Positions 9,282-17,575 of a stretch of DNA of 64,000 bases are shown piece by piece. This DNA is from VRUE01 sp035693025 (GTDB lineage Bacteria > Actinomycetota > Thermoleophilia > Solirubrobacterales > 70-9). The stretch is from NCBI GenBank assembly GCA_035693025.1, contig DASSHI010000036.1, positions 1 through 64,000 on the forward strand, in the 5' to 3' direction. Numbering within the stretch: position 1 is the stretch's first letter; the number at the start of each line of letters is the position of its first letter. Under the pieces are notes generated by a model, which had not been told where the DNA came from, did not search any database, and saw nothing but the letters and a program-made list of their open reading frames with translations. A program made the translations under genes and the position numbers.

Positions 9282-9827
9282 TCACGGCGAGCAGGCGCTC
9301 CAGAGCCCCCGCCCGTCGCGAGCGGCCGCCAGCTCGAGCCGGCGGAAGCGCGGGGCGAAGCGATCGTTCGGCGGGATCGTCAGCGAGCGGGCGAGGCCGC
9401 GTCTGACGAGGGTCGAGTTGAAGAGCCGATCGCGCTGTGGATCTTTTACGTGTTGGGACCCGTCAAAAGTGCGCCGCGCGAGGTAGACGTACGCGAGCAG
9501 CCTGCCGTAGACGTCGTGGCGTTCGACGCCGAAGACGAGTCGCACCCGCCGCCCGGTCAGCGCCCGTTTGGTGAAGTGGGAGGCCCGCTCGCCGAAGCAC
9601 TGCACCGGCGTGTCCGGCTTGACCGTCTCCGGCGTGTCGACTCCGATCAGCCGCACGTCCTCCTCACGCCCGGCCAGCCGCACGACGATCGTGTCTCCGT
9701 CGATCACCCGTACGACCCGCACCGTCGCCGTCGCCGGTCCGGCTTCCGGACCCTTCTCCCATGGCCGCAGCACGACAGCGGCAACCGCCAGGAAGAGGAC
9801 GAAGCTGCCGATCAGTTGCCGCTGCAC
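9282..9827 (-). CDS. Exported staphylococcal-nuclease-like (thermonuclease) protein
   Basis: A 181-residue protein with a hydrophobic N-terminal signal or anchor (residues 5-20) and an OB-fold SNase domain. Family landmarks are RVIDGDTIVV (calcium-ligand Asp), VRLIGVDTPE (Arg and Asp of the active site), FGERASHFTKRAL (catalytic Glu region) and DVYGRLLAYVY (second Arg). By family it hydrolyses DNA and RNA outside the cytoplasm with Ca2+. The C-terminus YGLWS-like motif appears as GRGLWSACSP. Confidence 0.93.
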   Translation of the reverse strand: MQRQLIGSFVLFLAVAAVVLRPWEKGPEAGPATATVRVVRVIDGDTIVVRLAGREEDVRLIGVDTPETVKPDTPVQCFGERASHFTKRALTGRRVRLVFGVERHDVYGRLLAYVYLARRTFDGSQHVKDPQRDRLFNSTLVRRGLARSLTIPPNDRFAPRFRRLELAAARDGRGLWSACSP

Positions 9828-9868
9828 GGCCGGTAAAGGCCGCAGCGGCTATTTCTCTCCCCCCGCGC

Positions 9869-10789
9869 CTAGGGAATGCGGCGCATGTTGGAGAGGAGGG
9901 TCTCCTTGATCTGGGCGATGATCTCCAGCGCCTCGCTCCACTCGCGCTGCCAGACGTTGCGGCCGAAGATGACGCCGCTGCCGCCCGCCTGCATGATCTC
10001 GCGGCAATGGCCCAAGACGACGTCGTCGTCGGCCCTGGAGCCGCCCGAGAGGACGACGAGCGCGCGGCCCGCCGACTCGACGCAGTGCTGGATCGCCCCG
10101 GCCTGGTCGATCTCCATCTCGTTGTAGGGCGCGGGCGCGTCCTTGTCCTTCGCCGAGTCGATCTTCGGCATGTTGAGCTTGACCACGTCGGCGCCCATCT
10201 CCATCGCCAGCCGCGCCGCGTAGTCGATCGCGTAGAAGGAGTTGGGCCCGCCCTTGGCTTCGACCGCTTCGCCACGTGGGTAGGACCAGACGATCAGCGG
10301 CATCCCGAAGCGATCGCAGTCTTCGCGGACCCCGCGCAGCTGGGCGAGGTCCTGGTCCTGGCGCGGCGAGCCGACGTAGAGCGTGTAGCCGACCGCATCG
10401 GCGCCGAGCCTGACCGCGTCCTCGACGCTGGCGTTGCAGGTCGAGAAGGCCTGGGCGGAGGAGGGGATGTCGGTCTTGCCGTTGACCTTGAGGATCAGCG
10501 GCACCTGCCCGGCGTAGTCGGGGTAGTACTTGCTCGCCATGCCGATCTGGCAGGCGAGGGCCGAGTAGCCGGCCTCGACCGCCAGCCGGAACTGGTAGTC
10601 GGGGTCCTTGGAGGCGGGGTTGGGGAAGAAGTCGCGCGGGCCGTGCTCGATGCCCTGGTCGATCGGGAGCAGCATCAGGGTGCCGTTGCCGGGTCCGAAC
10701 TCGAACAGCAGGCGTCGCAGGCGCGTCCGTTTTCCGGGCGCCAGCTCGGCTAGAAGCGATTTCTGCTCGGTCAGGCTCTTCAACTCCAC
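9869..10789 (-). CDS. Class I fructose-bisphosphate aldolase, DhnA/FbaB type
   Basis: A 306-residue TIM-barrel aldolase that cleaves fructose-1,6-bisphosphate through a Schiff base. Visible signatures are LLPIDQGIEHGP, a lysine in DVVKLNMPK that fits the Schiff-base position, VLSGGSRADDDVV and the phosphate-binding GGSGVIFGRNVWQRE. The start is GTG, supported by a Shine-Dalgarno GAGGAGGAA just upstream. With enolase at 3619 this is a second glycolytic gene in the core part of the window, but not in one operon. Confidence 0.93.
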   Translation of the reverse strand: MELKSLTEQKSLLAELAPGKRTRLRRLLFEFGPGNGTLMLLPIDQGIEHGPRDFFPNPASKDPDYQFRLAVEAGYSALACQIGMASKYYPDYAGQVPLILKVNGKTDIPSSAQAFSTCNASVEDAVRLGADAVGYTLYVGSPRQDQDLAQLRGVREDCDRFGMPLIVWSYPRGEAVEAKGGPNSFYAIDYAARLAMEMGADVVKLNMPKIDSAKDKDAPAPYNEMEIDQAGAIQHCVESAGRALVVLSGGSRADDDVVLGHCREIMQAGGSGVIFGRNVWQREWSEALEIIAQIKETLLSNMRRIP

Positions 10790-10867
10790 GCTCTATTCCT
10801 CCTCGAAGATGGGTGTTCTCGCAGTATGCCATCGGGGGCAGGCCGTGAGCGCCCGCCACCGGGCGGT

Positions 10868-10873
10868 TATCCT
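10868..10873 (+). promoter_or_regulatory. Putative -10 box (TATCCT)
   Basis: TATCCT ends nine bases before the ATG at 10883 with no ribosome-binding site between, consistent with a leaderless start for the rhomboid-like gene, divergent from the aldolase gene. Confidence 0.4.
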
Positions 10874-10882
10874 CGATTGACC

Positions 10883-11656
10883 ATGAGCGAGACTGAGCTC
10901 AGCGTCATCTGCAAGAACTGCGGCTCCGAGGTCAGTCCCTACGTAACCGAGTGCCCGTACTGCGGCGCGAGGTTGCGCAAGAGGGCGCCGAAGCTGGAGC
11001 GGCGAGGGGACGGGCTCGAGGCCAAGCCGCGCCGCGGTCCGGCCGGCCGGCTCTTGCGGATCAAGCTGCGTGCCCGCGGCGTCGCCGTAGGCCGCCGGCC
11101 CTACGCGACCCTCGCGGCGATCCTCGTCTCGGCCGTGCTGCTGTTGGTCGAGCAGGCGACCGGCGCCTCGCTGTTCAGCGTCGGCGGCCTCGCCGTGCCC
11201 GTCCACGGCGAGTGGTGGCGCCTCTTCACGGCGCCCTTCGCCTACGCCGACGTCGGCTACCTCTTCGTCGTCGCGATCGGGTTGGCGATCTTCGGCGTCG
11301 GCGTCGAGCACCGCCTGGGCAGCCCCGCGACCGCGCTGCTGCTGCTCGCCTGCGGCGCGCTCGGGATGCTGGCGGCGAGCGCCATCGCCAGTGCCCAGGG
11401 CGACATCGTCGTGATCGCCGGCGGCAACGGGATAGCGCTCGGCGCCGTCGCAGCCTGGTTCGCGCTGCGCCGCGCCGAGGCGCACCACGCAGTCGACCAG
11501 GACTACGACCGGATCGGCATCGCGGTCACCGCCGCGGTCCTGCTCCTCCTGCCGATCTTCGAATCGAACGCAGATCCCTTCGCCGGCCTGGTCGGCGGCG
11601 CGGTGGGAGGGCTGGCCGGGCTCGCCGCCGCCACGCTGCGCCACGACGCCCCGTGA
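10883..11656 (+). CDS. Rhomboid-family membrane protein, probably non-catalytic
   Basis: A 257-residue protein. Residues 8-35 form a zinc ribbon (CKNCGSEVSPYVTECPYCG). After a basic linker come about six membrane helices with the rhomboid signature EWWRLFTAPF. Where active rhomboids have GxSG the sequence reads GGNGIALG, so the catalytic Ser is Asn, and the expected His in the last helix is absent (DPFAGLVGGAVGG). I infer a pseudo-protease, perhaps a membrane adaptor. The start ATG follows a -10-like box closely. Its stop overlaps the next GTG (GTGA). Confidence 0.75.
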   Translation: MSETELSVICKNCGSEVSPYVTECPYCGARLRKRAPKLERRGDGLEAKPRRGPAGRLLRIKLRARGVAVGRRPYATLAAILVSAVLLLVEQATGASLFSVGGLAVPVHGEWWRLFTAPFAYADVGYLFVVAIGLAIFGVGVEHRLGSPATALLLLACGALGMLAASAIASAQGDIVVIAGGNGIALGAVAAWFALRRAEAHHAVDQDYDRIGIAVTAAVLLLLPIFESNADPFAGLVGGAVGGLAGLAAATLRHDAP

Positions 11657-11988
11657 CAAGCGAGGAGCGACTCGAGGCGGCGATCGAGCGCCTGGCCGAG
11701 GCCGGCCGCTTCGCAGAGGCCGAGACGATCGTCGCCCGCGCCGCACCGCAGCTGCAGCGGGTGCTGATGACCGCCCTCGCCGAGGGCGGCTGGTTCGGCG
11801 AGTCGCACGAGAGCGAGTCGCTGAAGGCCGCCACCGTCCCCGACCCCGAGGAGCGGATCGCCGCCGTAAGGACCCTGCTGGCCGAGGAGGCGAGGATGGG
11901 GATGATGGTGGGAGTGGCAGTCGGCTGGGCACTGAAAGACGAGATGAGCGAGGGCGAAGGCCCCGATCCCGACGAAGGAGAGCGCTGA
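11653..11988 (+). CDS. Small helical protein coupled to the rhomboid-like gene
   Basis: A 111-residue protein starting at the GTG that overlaps the previous stop (GTGA), so probably co-translated. The sequence is helical and acidic (EERLEAAIERLAEAGRF) with a TPR-like feel, and ends in an Asp/Glu-rich tail. It has no membrane segment or catalytic motif. Together with the rhomboid-like gene and the UPF0173 hydrolase two bases downstream it forms a tight operon. Function unknown. Confidence 0.65.
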   Translation: MTSEERLEAAIERLAEAGRFAEAETIVARAAPQLQRVLMTALAEGGWFGESHESESLKAATVPDPEERIAAVRTLLAEEARMGMMVGVAVGWALKDEMSEGEGPDPDEGER

Positions 11989-11990
11989 AG

Positions 11991-12704
11991 ATGGAGATCA
12001 AGTTCCACGGCCAGTCGTGCTTCGAGCTGAGCGATGGGGACACCACGCTTCTGGTCGATCCGTTCCTCAAGCCGAACAACCCGGTGGCGGTCCACACCGC
12101 CGAGGAAGTGAATCCCACGCACATCGCGATCAGCCACGGCCACGTCGACCACATCGCCGACGCGGTCCCGATCGCCAAGCGCACCGGTGCGCACTGCGTC
12201 GCGATCGTCGAGATCGCCAACTGGCTCGAATCGCAGGGGGCCGAGGCCGTCACCGACCCCAATCTCGGCGGCACCGTCGAGTTCGACTGGGGCTGGATCA
12301 AGCTCGTCCCCGCCTGGCACACGAACACGATCCCCGGCTCCGAAGAGGCGCCGTTCAGCGCCGAGCACGGGATCTCGATCGGCATTCCCGCGGGCCTGTT
12401 GATCAACCTCGGCGGCAAGACAGTCTATCACACGGGGGACACGTGCCTGTTCGGCGACATGAAGCTGATCGCGGAACGCAACCCCGTCGACATCGCCCTG
12501 CTGCCGATCGGCGGCCATTACACGATGGATCGCCACGACGCGGTCGTCGCCGTCGAGCTCATCGGGGCGGGCATGGTCATCCCGATGCACTACGACACCT
12601 TCCCGGCGATCGAGACCGACAGCGGCGCCTTCAAGTCCGAGGTCGAGTCGAAGACCTCCGCGCAGGTGGTCTTGCTGAAGCCGGGGCAGGCCCATACCAT
12701 CTGA
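11991..12704 (+). CDS. UPF0173 metal-dependent hydrolase (beta-lactamase fold)
   Basis: A 237-residue protein of the UlaG/YtkL-like metallo-beta-lactamase group. Metal-binding landmarks are SHGHVDHI (HxHxDH), YHTGDT (Asp ligand), LPIGGHYTMDRHDA and the final HYDTFP histidine. The family hydrolyses unknown, probably phosphodiester or lactone, substrates. It is the third gene of the 10883-12704 operon. The start ATG follows the previous stop after two bases. Confidence 0.9.
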   Translation: MEIKFHGQSCFELSDGDTTLLVDPFLKPNNPVAVHTAEEVNPTHIAISHGHVDHIADAVPIAKRTGAHCVAIVEIANWLESQGAEAVTDPNLGGTVEFDWGWIKLVPAWHTNTIPGSEEAPFSAEHGISIGIPAGLLINLGGKTVYHTGDTCLFGDMKLIAERNPVDIALLPIGGHYTMDRHDAVVAVELIGAGMVIPMHYDTFPAIETDSGAFKSEVESKTSAQVVLLKPGQAHTI

Positions 12705-12706
12705 GC

Positions 12707-13630
12707 ATGGAGGCCAAGGAGGTAGCCGGGACCCAATCGCGAACCGAGCGGGCCGACTTCCAGGCGACGGCCGATCCGGCTCTGAACGAGGCCGCCGACC
12801 GCACGGCTGACATCAAGCTGCTCGATTACGGTGAGCTCTACGCGCTCTGGGAGCGCCAGCAGTGGCAGACCCAGGAGCTCGATTTCGAAAGGGACCGCGA
12901 GGATTGGGCCGGATTCCCGGAGGAAGAGCGCTTCCAGCGCATGTACGGGCTCTCCTCGTTCTTCATCGGCGAGCAGAAAGTGGCCGAGGAGCTGGGGCCG
13001 ATCATGCGCGCGGCGCCGACCGAGGACCAGAAGATCTTCCTCTGCACGCAGATCGCGGACGAGGCCCGCCACGTGCGCTTCTTCGAGCGCTTCTACCGTG
13101 AGGTCGGCGTGCTCGAGGCGGAGGACCTGACGCAGATGCTGGCGGAGACCTCCGAGCACCTCAACGAGAACTTCGGTCGCCTCTTCGACGAGATGCTGAA
13201 GCAGCGAACCGACAGGCTCTCCGCCGAGCCCGAGGACGCCGAGGCGCTGGTCGAGGCGGTGACGCTCTACCACATGGTGATCGAGGGGATGCTGGCGCTC
13301 ACCGGCCAGCACTTCATCATGGACTTCAACGAACGCGAAGGGACCCTGCCGGGCTTCGTCGAGGGATTCCAGAACATCGCCCGCGACGAGCACCGCCACG
13401 TCGCCTTCGGCTCGGTCTTCCTGCGCGAGAAGGCGCACGAGGACGAGCGCTACAAGCAGGCGATCCAGCGCACGCTCGAGGAGGCTGTGCCGGCCGCCGA
13501 GGGCGTCCTCTCACCGCCCTGGGCGCCATCCGACGAGGACTACGAGCTGTTCGGCTTCTCGATCGCCGAGACGCGCCAGTTCGCCGCCAAATGCCTGATG
13601 CGGCGGCTGAAAGTGATCGGCCTGGGCTAG
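12707..13630 (+). CDS. R2lox-type ligand-binding di-metal oxidase (RNR beta-like)
   Basis: A 307-residue ferritin-like protein. The metal-ligand set of class I ribonucleotide reductase beta subunits is present: Glu in FFIGEQKVAEE, ExxH in ADEARHVRFF, Glu in YHMVIEGM, ExxH in ARDEHRHVAFG. Two spacings point to the R2lox subgroup with its Mn/Fe centre and Val-Tyr crosslink: Val three residues after the first Glu (EQKV) and Tyr five residues before the third Glu (YHMVIE). R2lox binds a fatty-acid-like ligand and does not serve ribonucleotide reduction. It starts at the ATG two bases after the preceding gene. No RNR alpha subunit is nearby. Confidence 0.82.
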   Translation: MEAKEVAGTQSRTERADFQATADPALNEAADRTADIKLLDYGELYALWERQQWQTQELDFERDREDWAGFPEEERFQRMYGLSSFFIGEQKVAEELGPIMRAAPTEDQKIFLCTQIADEARHVRFFERFYREVGVLEAEDLTQMLAETSEHLNENFGRLFDEMLKQRTDRLSAEPEDAEALVEAVTLYHMVIEGMLALTGQHFIMDFNEREGTLPGFVEGFQNIARDEHRHVAFGSVFLREKAHEDERYKQAIQRTLEEAVPAAEGVLSPPWAPSDEDYELFGFSIAETRQFAAKCLMRRLKVIGLG

Positions 13631-13635
13631 AGACG

Positions 13636-15297
13636 CTAGCCGGCGGCGACTTCGGCTTCGACTTCGGCCGGCGGGGAGGCCGGTGGAGGAGTCGGTTCGG
13701 CCGACGGTTCTTCGGGAGGGGGCGTCGATTCGACGGGTGGGGCGCCTTCTTCCGCTGCGGGCGGGGCCGATTCTTCGGGCGCGGCGGTTTCGGCCGGGGG
13801 GGCGGTGCCGCCCACGGTGACCACGACGGTTTCGCTGCCGGCGGGGGCACCGGCGGCGCTGGTCGGCGATTTCGCGCTGTTCACCTTCGGGGCGACCGCT
13901 TTGGCCGTAGGCGTCGACTGCGTTTCGTCGTCTACGGCAACCGTCGACGGCCCGGCCGCGCTTGGTGCGGTGGTAGCGCCGGTTTCAGGTGCCGGGACGG
14001 GCGACGGTTCGGCCGGCGGGGTGGGCGCTTGGGGCGGGGGCGCCTCCGTCGCGGCCGGTGGCTGGGGCGCGGGGGCAGCGGTCAGTTCGACCGGCTCGGG
14101 TTCCGGCGTGGGCAGGGGAGCGACGACATGTCGCTGGGCCAGCGAAAGGGGTTGGCGGTGCACCGAGGAGACCTTGGCCGGCGGATTGGCGCCCGGCGCC
14201 GGGGCCGTATCGCTCTTCTGATTGACCTCGCTGACCGCGCCGGCCGTGAGCACCGCTGCGGTGACGACGCCGGCGACCGCCTTGGTGCCGATCGCGCCAC
14301 CGACAGCGCCGATTCCGCTGGCCGCGCCGCCGCTGCTCAACGCCGCGCCGACGCTGCTGACGGCACCGGCGCCCGCTCCGGTCGCCGCGGCCGTCGCTCC
14401 GGCGGTGCCCGCGGTGGCGCTCGCGCCGGCCCCGGCAGCCCCTGCGCCGCCGGTGGCGCCGGCTGACGCGCCGCCGCTCGCCCCCCCGAGGCCGAGCTTG
14501 CCGGCGATGAAGCTCTTGAACGCAACCAGGGCGCCGGCCGGGAACAGCGCCGCCATGACCTTGTCGTTGGAGCGCACCTGGCTGCGGAAGTCGGCGCATT
14601 CCTCGCAATCGCGAACGTGGCGGCGCACCGGGCCGGAGACCTTGCGCAGGCCCTCGGCCGCCTCGGCCAGCTCCAGCCTGACCTCTCCGCAGGTCAGCTG
14701 GCGGGCCTGGCTCGCCTCGGCCAGGGAGATCCGCGCCCGCACGAGCAGCGACTTGACCGAGGGCACGCTGGTCTCCATCGTCGCGGCGATTTCCTCGTAG
14801 GACATCGCATCCATCTCGCGCAGCAGCAACGCCGTGCGCTGCGTCTCGGGCAGCTTGCCGACGTCGGTGAGGAGCTGGCGGAACTCCTCGCGGTTGCTGA
14901 CCTTCTCAGCGGTGGAGGCCGCCTCGACGGCGGGCACCATGTCCATCGATTCCTGGGCGTCCGCGGTCGGTTTGCGCAGTTGATTGAGGCAGCGGTTGCG
15001 GGCGATCCGGTAGAGCCAGGGACGTAGGTTGATCTCGCGCTCGTCGGCGAGCATCGCCCGGTAGGCGTTGACGAAGACCTCCTGGAGGACGTCCTCGGCG
15101 TCCTCGGTGGAGTTCAGCATCTGGCGGCAGAAGCCCAGCAGCCGGGACTGATAGCGGTCGACGATCGTCTCGAAGGCGCCGGTGTTGCCGCTGCGCGCCA
15201 TCGCGATCAGCCTGGCGTCCCCCTGCAGCTTGAGCAACGGGGAGCGGCGGGCGAGCAGGCCGCGCTGACTGGCGTGGGTTAGAGCCGATGCCTCCAA
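13636..15297 (-). CDS. ECF sigma factor fused to a zinc-finger anti-sigma-like, membrane-spanning tail
   Basis: A 553-residue protein starting at TTG, supported by GGAGGAG seven bases upstream. Residues about 20-195 are sigma region 2 (RYQSRLLGFCRQMLNSTEDAEDVLQEVF) and region 4 (MSYEEIAATMETSVPSVKSLLVRAR). Next is a zinc-binding anti-sigma-like segment (HVRDCEECADF). A Gly/Ala-rich stretch and one membrane helix (near VVTAAVLTAGAV) follow, then a long Pro/Glu/Ala-rich external tail. I infer that an extracellular cue acts through the tail on the tethered sigma domain. Codons switch from GAG in the sigma part to GAA in the tail. A related fusion is at 55642. Confidence 0.85.
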   Translation of the reverse strand: MEASALTHASQRGLLARRSPLLKLQGDARLIAMARSGNTGAFETIVDRYQSRLLGFCRQMLNSTEDAEDVLQEVFVNAYRAMLADEREINLRPWLYRIARNRCLNQLRKPTADAQESMDMVPAVEAASTAEKVSNREEFRQLLTDVGKLPETQRTALLLREMDAMSYEEIAATMETSVPSVKSLLVRARISLAEASQARQLTCGEVRLELAEAAEGLRKVSGPVRRHVRDCEECADFRSQVRSNDKVMAALFPAGALVAFKSFIAGKLGLGGASGGASAGATGGAGAAGAGASATAGTAGATAAATGAGAGAVSSVGAALSSGGAASGIGAVGGAIGTKAVAGVVTAAVLTAGAVSEVNQKSDTAPAPGANPPAKVSSVHRQPLSLAQRHVVAPLPTPEPEPVELTAAPAPQPPAATEAPPPQAPTPPAEPSPVPAPETGATTAPSAAGPSTVAVDDETQSTPTAKAVAPKVNSAKSPTSAAGAPAGSETVVVTVGGTAPPAETAAPEESAPPAAEEGAPPVESTPPPEEPSAEPTPPPASPPAEVEAEVAAG

Positions 15298-15342
15298 GCT
15301 TCACTCCTCCAGGGAAGGGGGTTTCGAATGGCGTCGTCTTCG

Positions 15343-15348
15343 TATATA
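15343..15348 (-). promoter_or_regulatory. Possible -10 box of the sigma-factor gene (TATATA)
   Basis: TATATA lies about 46 bases upstream of the TTG start in a short AT-rich patch between the sigma-factor gene and tRNA-Leu. No convincing -35 is visible, so this is a weak call. Confidence 0.25.
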
Positions 15349-15437
15349 GGGACACCGTAACAGCGCGGTAGTTGCGGTCCGTACAAATCTTTACCCGGGA
15401 CTTAGACGCTCCGAAACGGGCGGATACGATCGAGGTT

Positions 15438-15523
15438 GCCCGGGTGGCGAAACTGGCAAAAGCGGCGCACTTAAAATGCGCTGCCCCTCAGGGGGCTTGC
15501 GGGTTCGAGTCCCGCCCCGGGCA
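15438..15523 (+). tRNA. tRNA-Leu (anticodon TAA)
   Basis: The acceptor stem GCCCGGG pairs with CCCGGGC, with discriminator A at 15523. The anticodon stem GCGCA/TGCGC encloses loop CTTAAAA, giving anticodon TAA. A long variable arm and the T arm GCGGG-TTCGAGT-CCCGC are present, as expected for a class II tRNA. CCA is not encoded. Confidence 0.95.
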
Positions 15524-15544
15524 CTGCCTATAGGCTCGCGGTGC

Positions 15545-17155
15545 ATGGATCACGGTGGGAGGATCGTCGCCAAGGCGCTGAAGTCGCGCGGGGTCAGCCA
15601 TCTCTTCACGCTCTCCGGTGGCCACCTGTTCTCGATCTACGACGGCTGCAAGGCCGAGGGGATCGAGATCGTCGACGTGCGGCACGAGCAGACGGCGGCG
15701 TTCGCGGCCGAGGGCTTCGCCAAGGCGACGCGGTGCGTGGGGGTGGCGGCGCTGACCGCCGGGCCCGGCGTGACCAACGGCATGAGCGCGATCGCCGGAG
15801 CCCAGGCGAACTGCTCGCCGCTGTGCGTCCTCGGCGGGCGGGCGCCGGAGCTGCGCTGGGGCTCGGGCTCGTTGCAGGAGATCGATCACCTGCCCTCCGT
15901 CGCGCCGCTGGTCAAGTCGGCGGAGACGGTGAAGGAGGCGGGCGCGATCGGATCGCGCACGGCGGCGGCGCTCGACGTGGCGCTGAGCGCGCCGTTCGGA
16001 CCGACCTTCGTCGATTACCCGCTTGACGTCGTATTCAGCGAGGCCGAGGCCGGGATCCCCGACCCTCCGCAGGTCGAGCGCCGTCCGGCCGCAGGGATCG
16101 AGGAGGCGGCGGCTCTGCTGGATGGCGCCGAACGGCCGGCGGTCATGGCCGGATCGGGGCTGTACTGGGGGCACGGGGAGGGGGAGCTGCGGGCGCTGGC
16201 CGAGGCGCTCGGCATCCCGGTCTTCCTCAACGGCCTCGGGCGCGGCTGCCTCGCAGCCGACCACGAGCTGGCCTTCAGCCGTGCGCGCGGCGCCGGGCTG
16301 AAGGGGGCCGATGTGGTGCTGGTGATCGGCGTGCCGATCGACTTCCGGCTCGGTTTCGGCGGTAGCTTCGGCGAGGAGGCGAAGCTGATCCGGGTCGACG
16401 CGGCGCCGAACGCACTGGCCGCCAACCGCGTGCCCGACGTCGACCTCGTCGGCGACGTCGCGGCGACGATCGAGGCGCTGCGGGGGTCGGTGTCGGCGGG
16501 GCGGGGGCGGACCGACGCTTGGCTCGGGCAGTTGCGCGAGGTCGAGGCGGAGAAACGGGCAGCCGAGCAGGCCGAGCTGAATGACGGCCGTTCGCCGCTG
16601 CACCCGGTGCGCATATACAAAGAGCTGGGCGAAGTGCTCGACCGCGATGCGATCGTGATCGGCGACGGCGGCGACTTCGTCTCCTACGCCGGTCGTTTCA
16701 TCGAGACCTACGAGCCGGGCTGCTGGATGGACCCGGGCCCGTTCGGCTGCCTGGGCGCCGGGCCCGGCCAGGCGCTCGGCGCCAAGCTGGCCCATCCGGA
16801 GCGGCAGGTCTGCCTTTTGCTCGGCGACGGAGCCTTCGGCTTCGCGGGCATGGAGTTCGACACTTTGGCGCGTCACGGTTTGCCGGTGGTGGGCGTGATG
16901 GGCAACAACGGCATCTGGGCGCTCGAGCATCACCCGATGAAATTCCTCTACGGCTATTCGGTCGCCGCCGAGCTGCGGCCCGAAACGCGCTATGAGAAAG
17001 CGGTCGAAGCGCTGGGCTGCGATGGCGTCCTCGTTCGCAATCCGACGGAGCTGCGCCCGGCGTTGGAGCGTGCTTTCGAGTCGGGCCGGCCGACCCTGGT
17101 CAACGTCCTTACCGACCCCGAGGTCGTCTACCCCCGCAAGTCTAATTTGGCTTGA
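15545..17155 (+). CDS. Thiamine-diphosphate enzyme, acetolactate-synthase-like
   Basis: A 536-residue ThDP enzyme with three domains. The N-terminal domain carries the activating glutamate (VRHEQTAAFAAEG), the central domain is Rossmann-like, and the C-terminal domain has the ThDP/Mg motif GDGAFGFAGMEFDTLAR followed by NNGIWALEHHP. The closest families are acetolactate synthase large subunit and oxalyl-CoA decarboxylase-type enzymes. No small regulatory subunit lies beside it, so I do not assign branched-chain biosynthesis. The start ATG lies 22 bases after the tRNA-Leu end. A hairpin follows the gene. Confidence 0.85.
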   Translation: MDHGGRIVAKALKSRGVSHLFTLSGGHLFSIYDGCKAEGIEIVDVRHEQTAAFAAEGFAKATRCVGVAALTAGPGVTNGMSAIAGAQANCSPLCVLGGRAPELRWGSGSLQEIDHLPSVAPLVKSAETVKEAGAIGSRTAAALDVALSAPFGPTFVDYPLDVVFSEAEAGIPDPPQVERRPAAGIEEAAALLDGAERPAVMAGSGLYWGHGEGELRALAEALGIPVFLNGLGRGCLAADHELAFSRARGAGLKGADVVLVIGVPIDFRLGFGGSFGEEAKLIRVDAAPNALAANRVPDVDLVGDVAATIEALRGSVSAGRGRTDAWLGQLREVEAEKRAAEQAELNDGRSPLHPVRIYKELGEVLDRDAIVIGDGGDFVSYAGRFIETYEPGCWMDPGPFGCLGAGPGQALGAKLAHPERQVCLLLGDGAFGFAGMEFDTLARHGLPVVGVMGNNGIWALEHHPMKFLYGYSVAAELRPETRYEKAVEALGCDGVLVRNPTELRPALERAFESGRPTLVNVLTDPEVVYPRKSNLA

Positions 17156-17207
17156 ACAAGCCGAAATCGGTCGGCCAGTGAAACCGGCTGCGCCTCTTCA
17201 CAAACGA

Positions 17208-17237
17208 GAATCGGCCGCCATTTCTGGCGGCCGATTC
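17208..17237 (+). terminator. Strong hairpin after the ThDP-enzyme gene
   Basis: GAATCGGCCGCC and GGCGGCCGATTC form a perfect 12-bp stem with a six-base loop (ATTTCT). No T-tract follows, so it may be a Rho-independent-like or transcript-stabilising hairpin. Confidence 0.65.
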
Positions 17238-17575
17238 AAGTTGGCCCCTCAGGACGGGCAGGGGTACGTCTTCAGGGACCAGTTCTTATTCGGTGGGCTC
17301 AGACGGCGGGAGGCGCCATGATGCGGCAATCGTCCGAACCCTATGATCGGTTCTGTGATGGGAGACTCTCGTCCTCACCTCTTCCCCGATGTGACGAGTA
17401 TGCGCTCGCCTATCCGAAATGTCTAGGAGCTGCATTTGCTGCTACTGACAAATCGGTAGAAGAACTCTACCAAGTTTTGGGGGATACCCCAGAACGTTTA
17501 CCCAACTGGACGGGTCCCGAAAACTCGCCTGTACACCGGGTCCCACGGCATTGCCCACAAACTGTTCATGCCTCG
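17238..17575. other. Intergenic stretch without a supported gene
   Basis: GC content drops here relative to the surroundings. An open frame on the plus strand (17318-17602) has no Shine-Dalgarno, runs into the 3' end of the convergent phosphatase gene and has no recognisable domain. I see no RNA gene or repeat. Confidence 0.5.

Noticed and set aside
10793..12418. 541-codon antisense frame over the rhomboid and hydrolase genes
   Set aside because: Composition typical of a shadow frame; plus-strand genes are well supported.
15488..16933. 481-codon open frame antisense to the ThDP enzyme
   Set aside because: Shadow of a GC-rich gene; Arg/Pro/His-rich translation with no domain.
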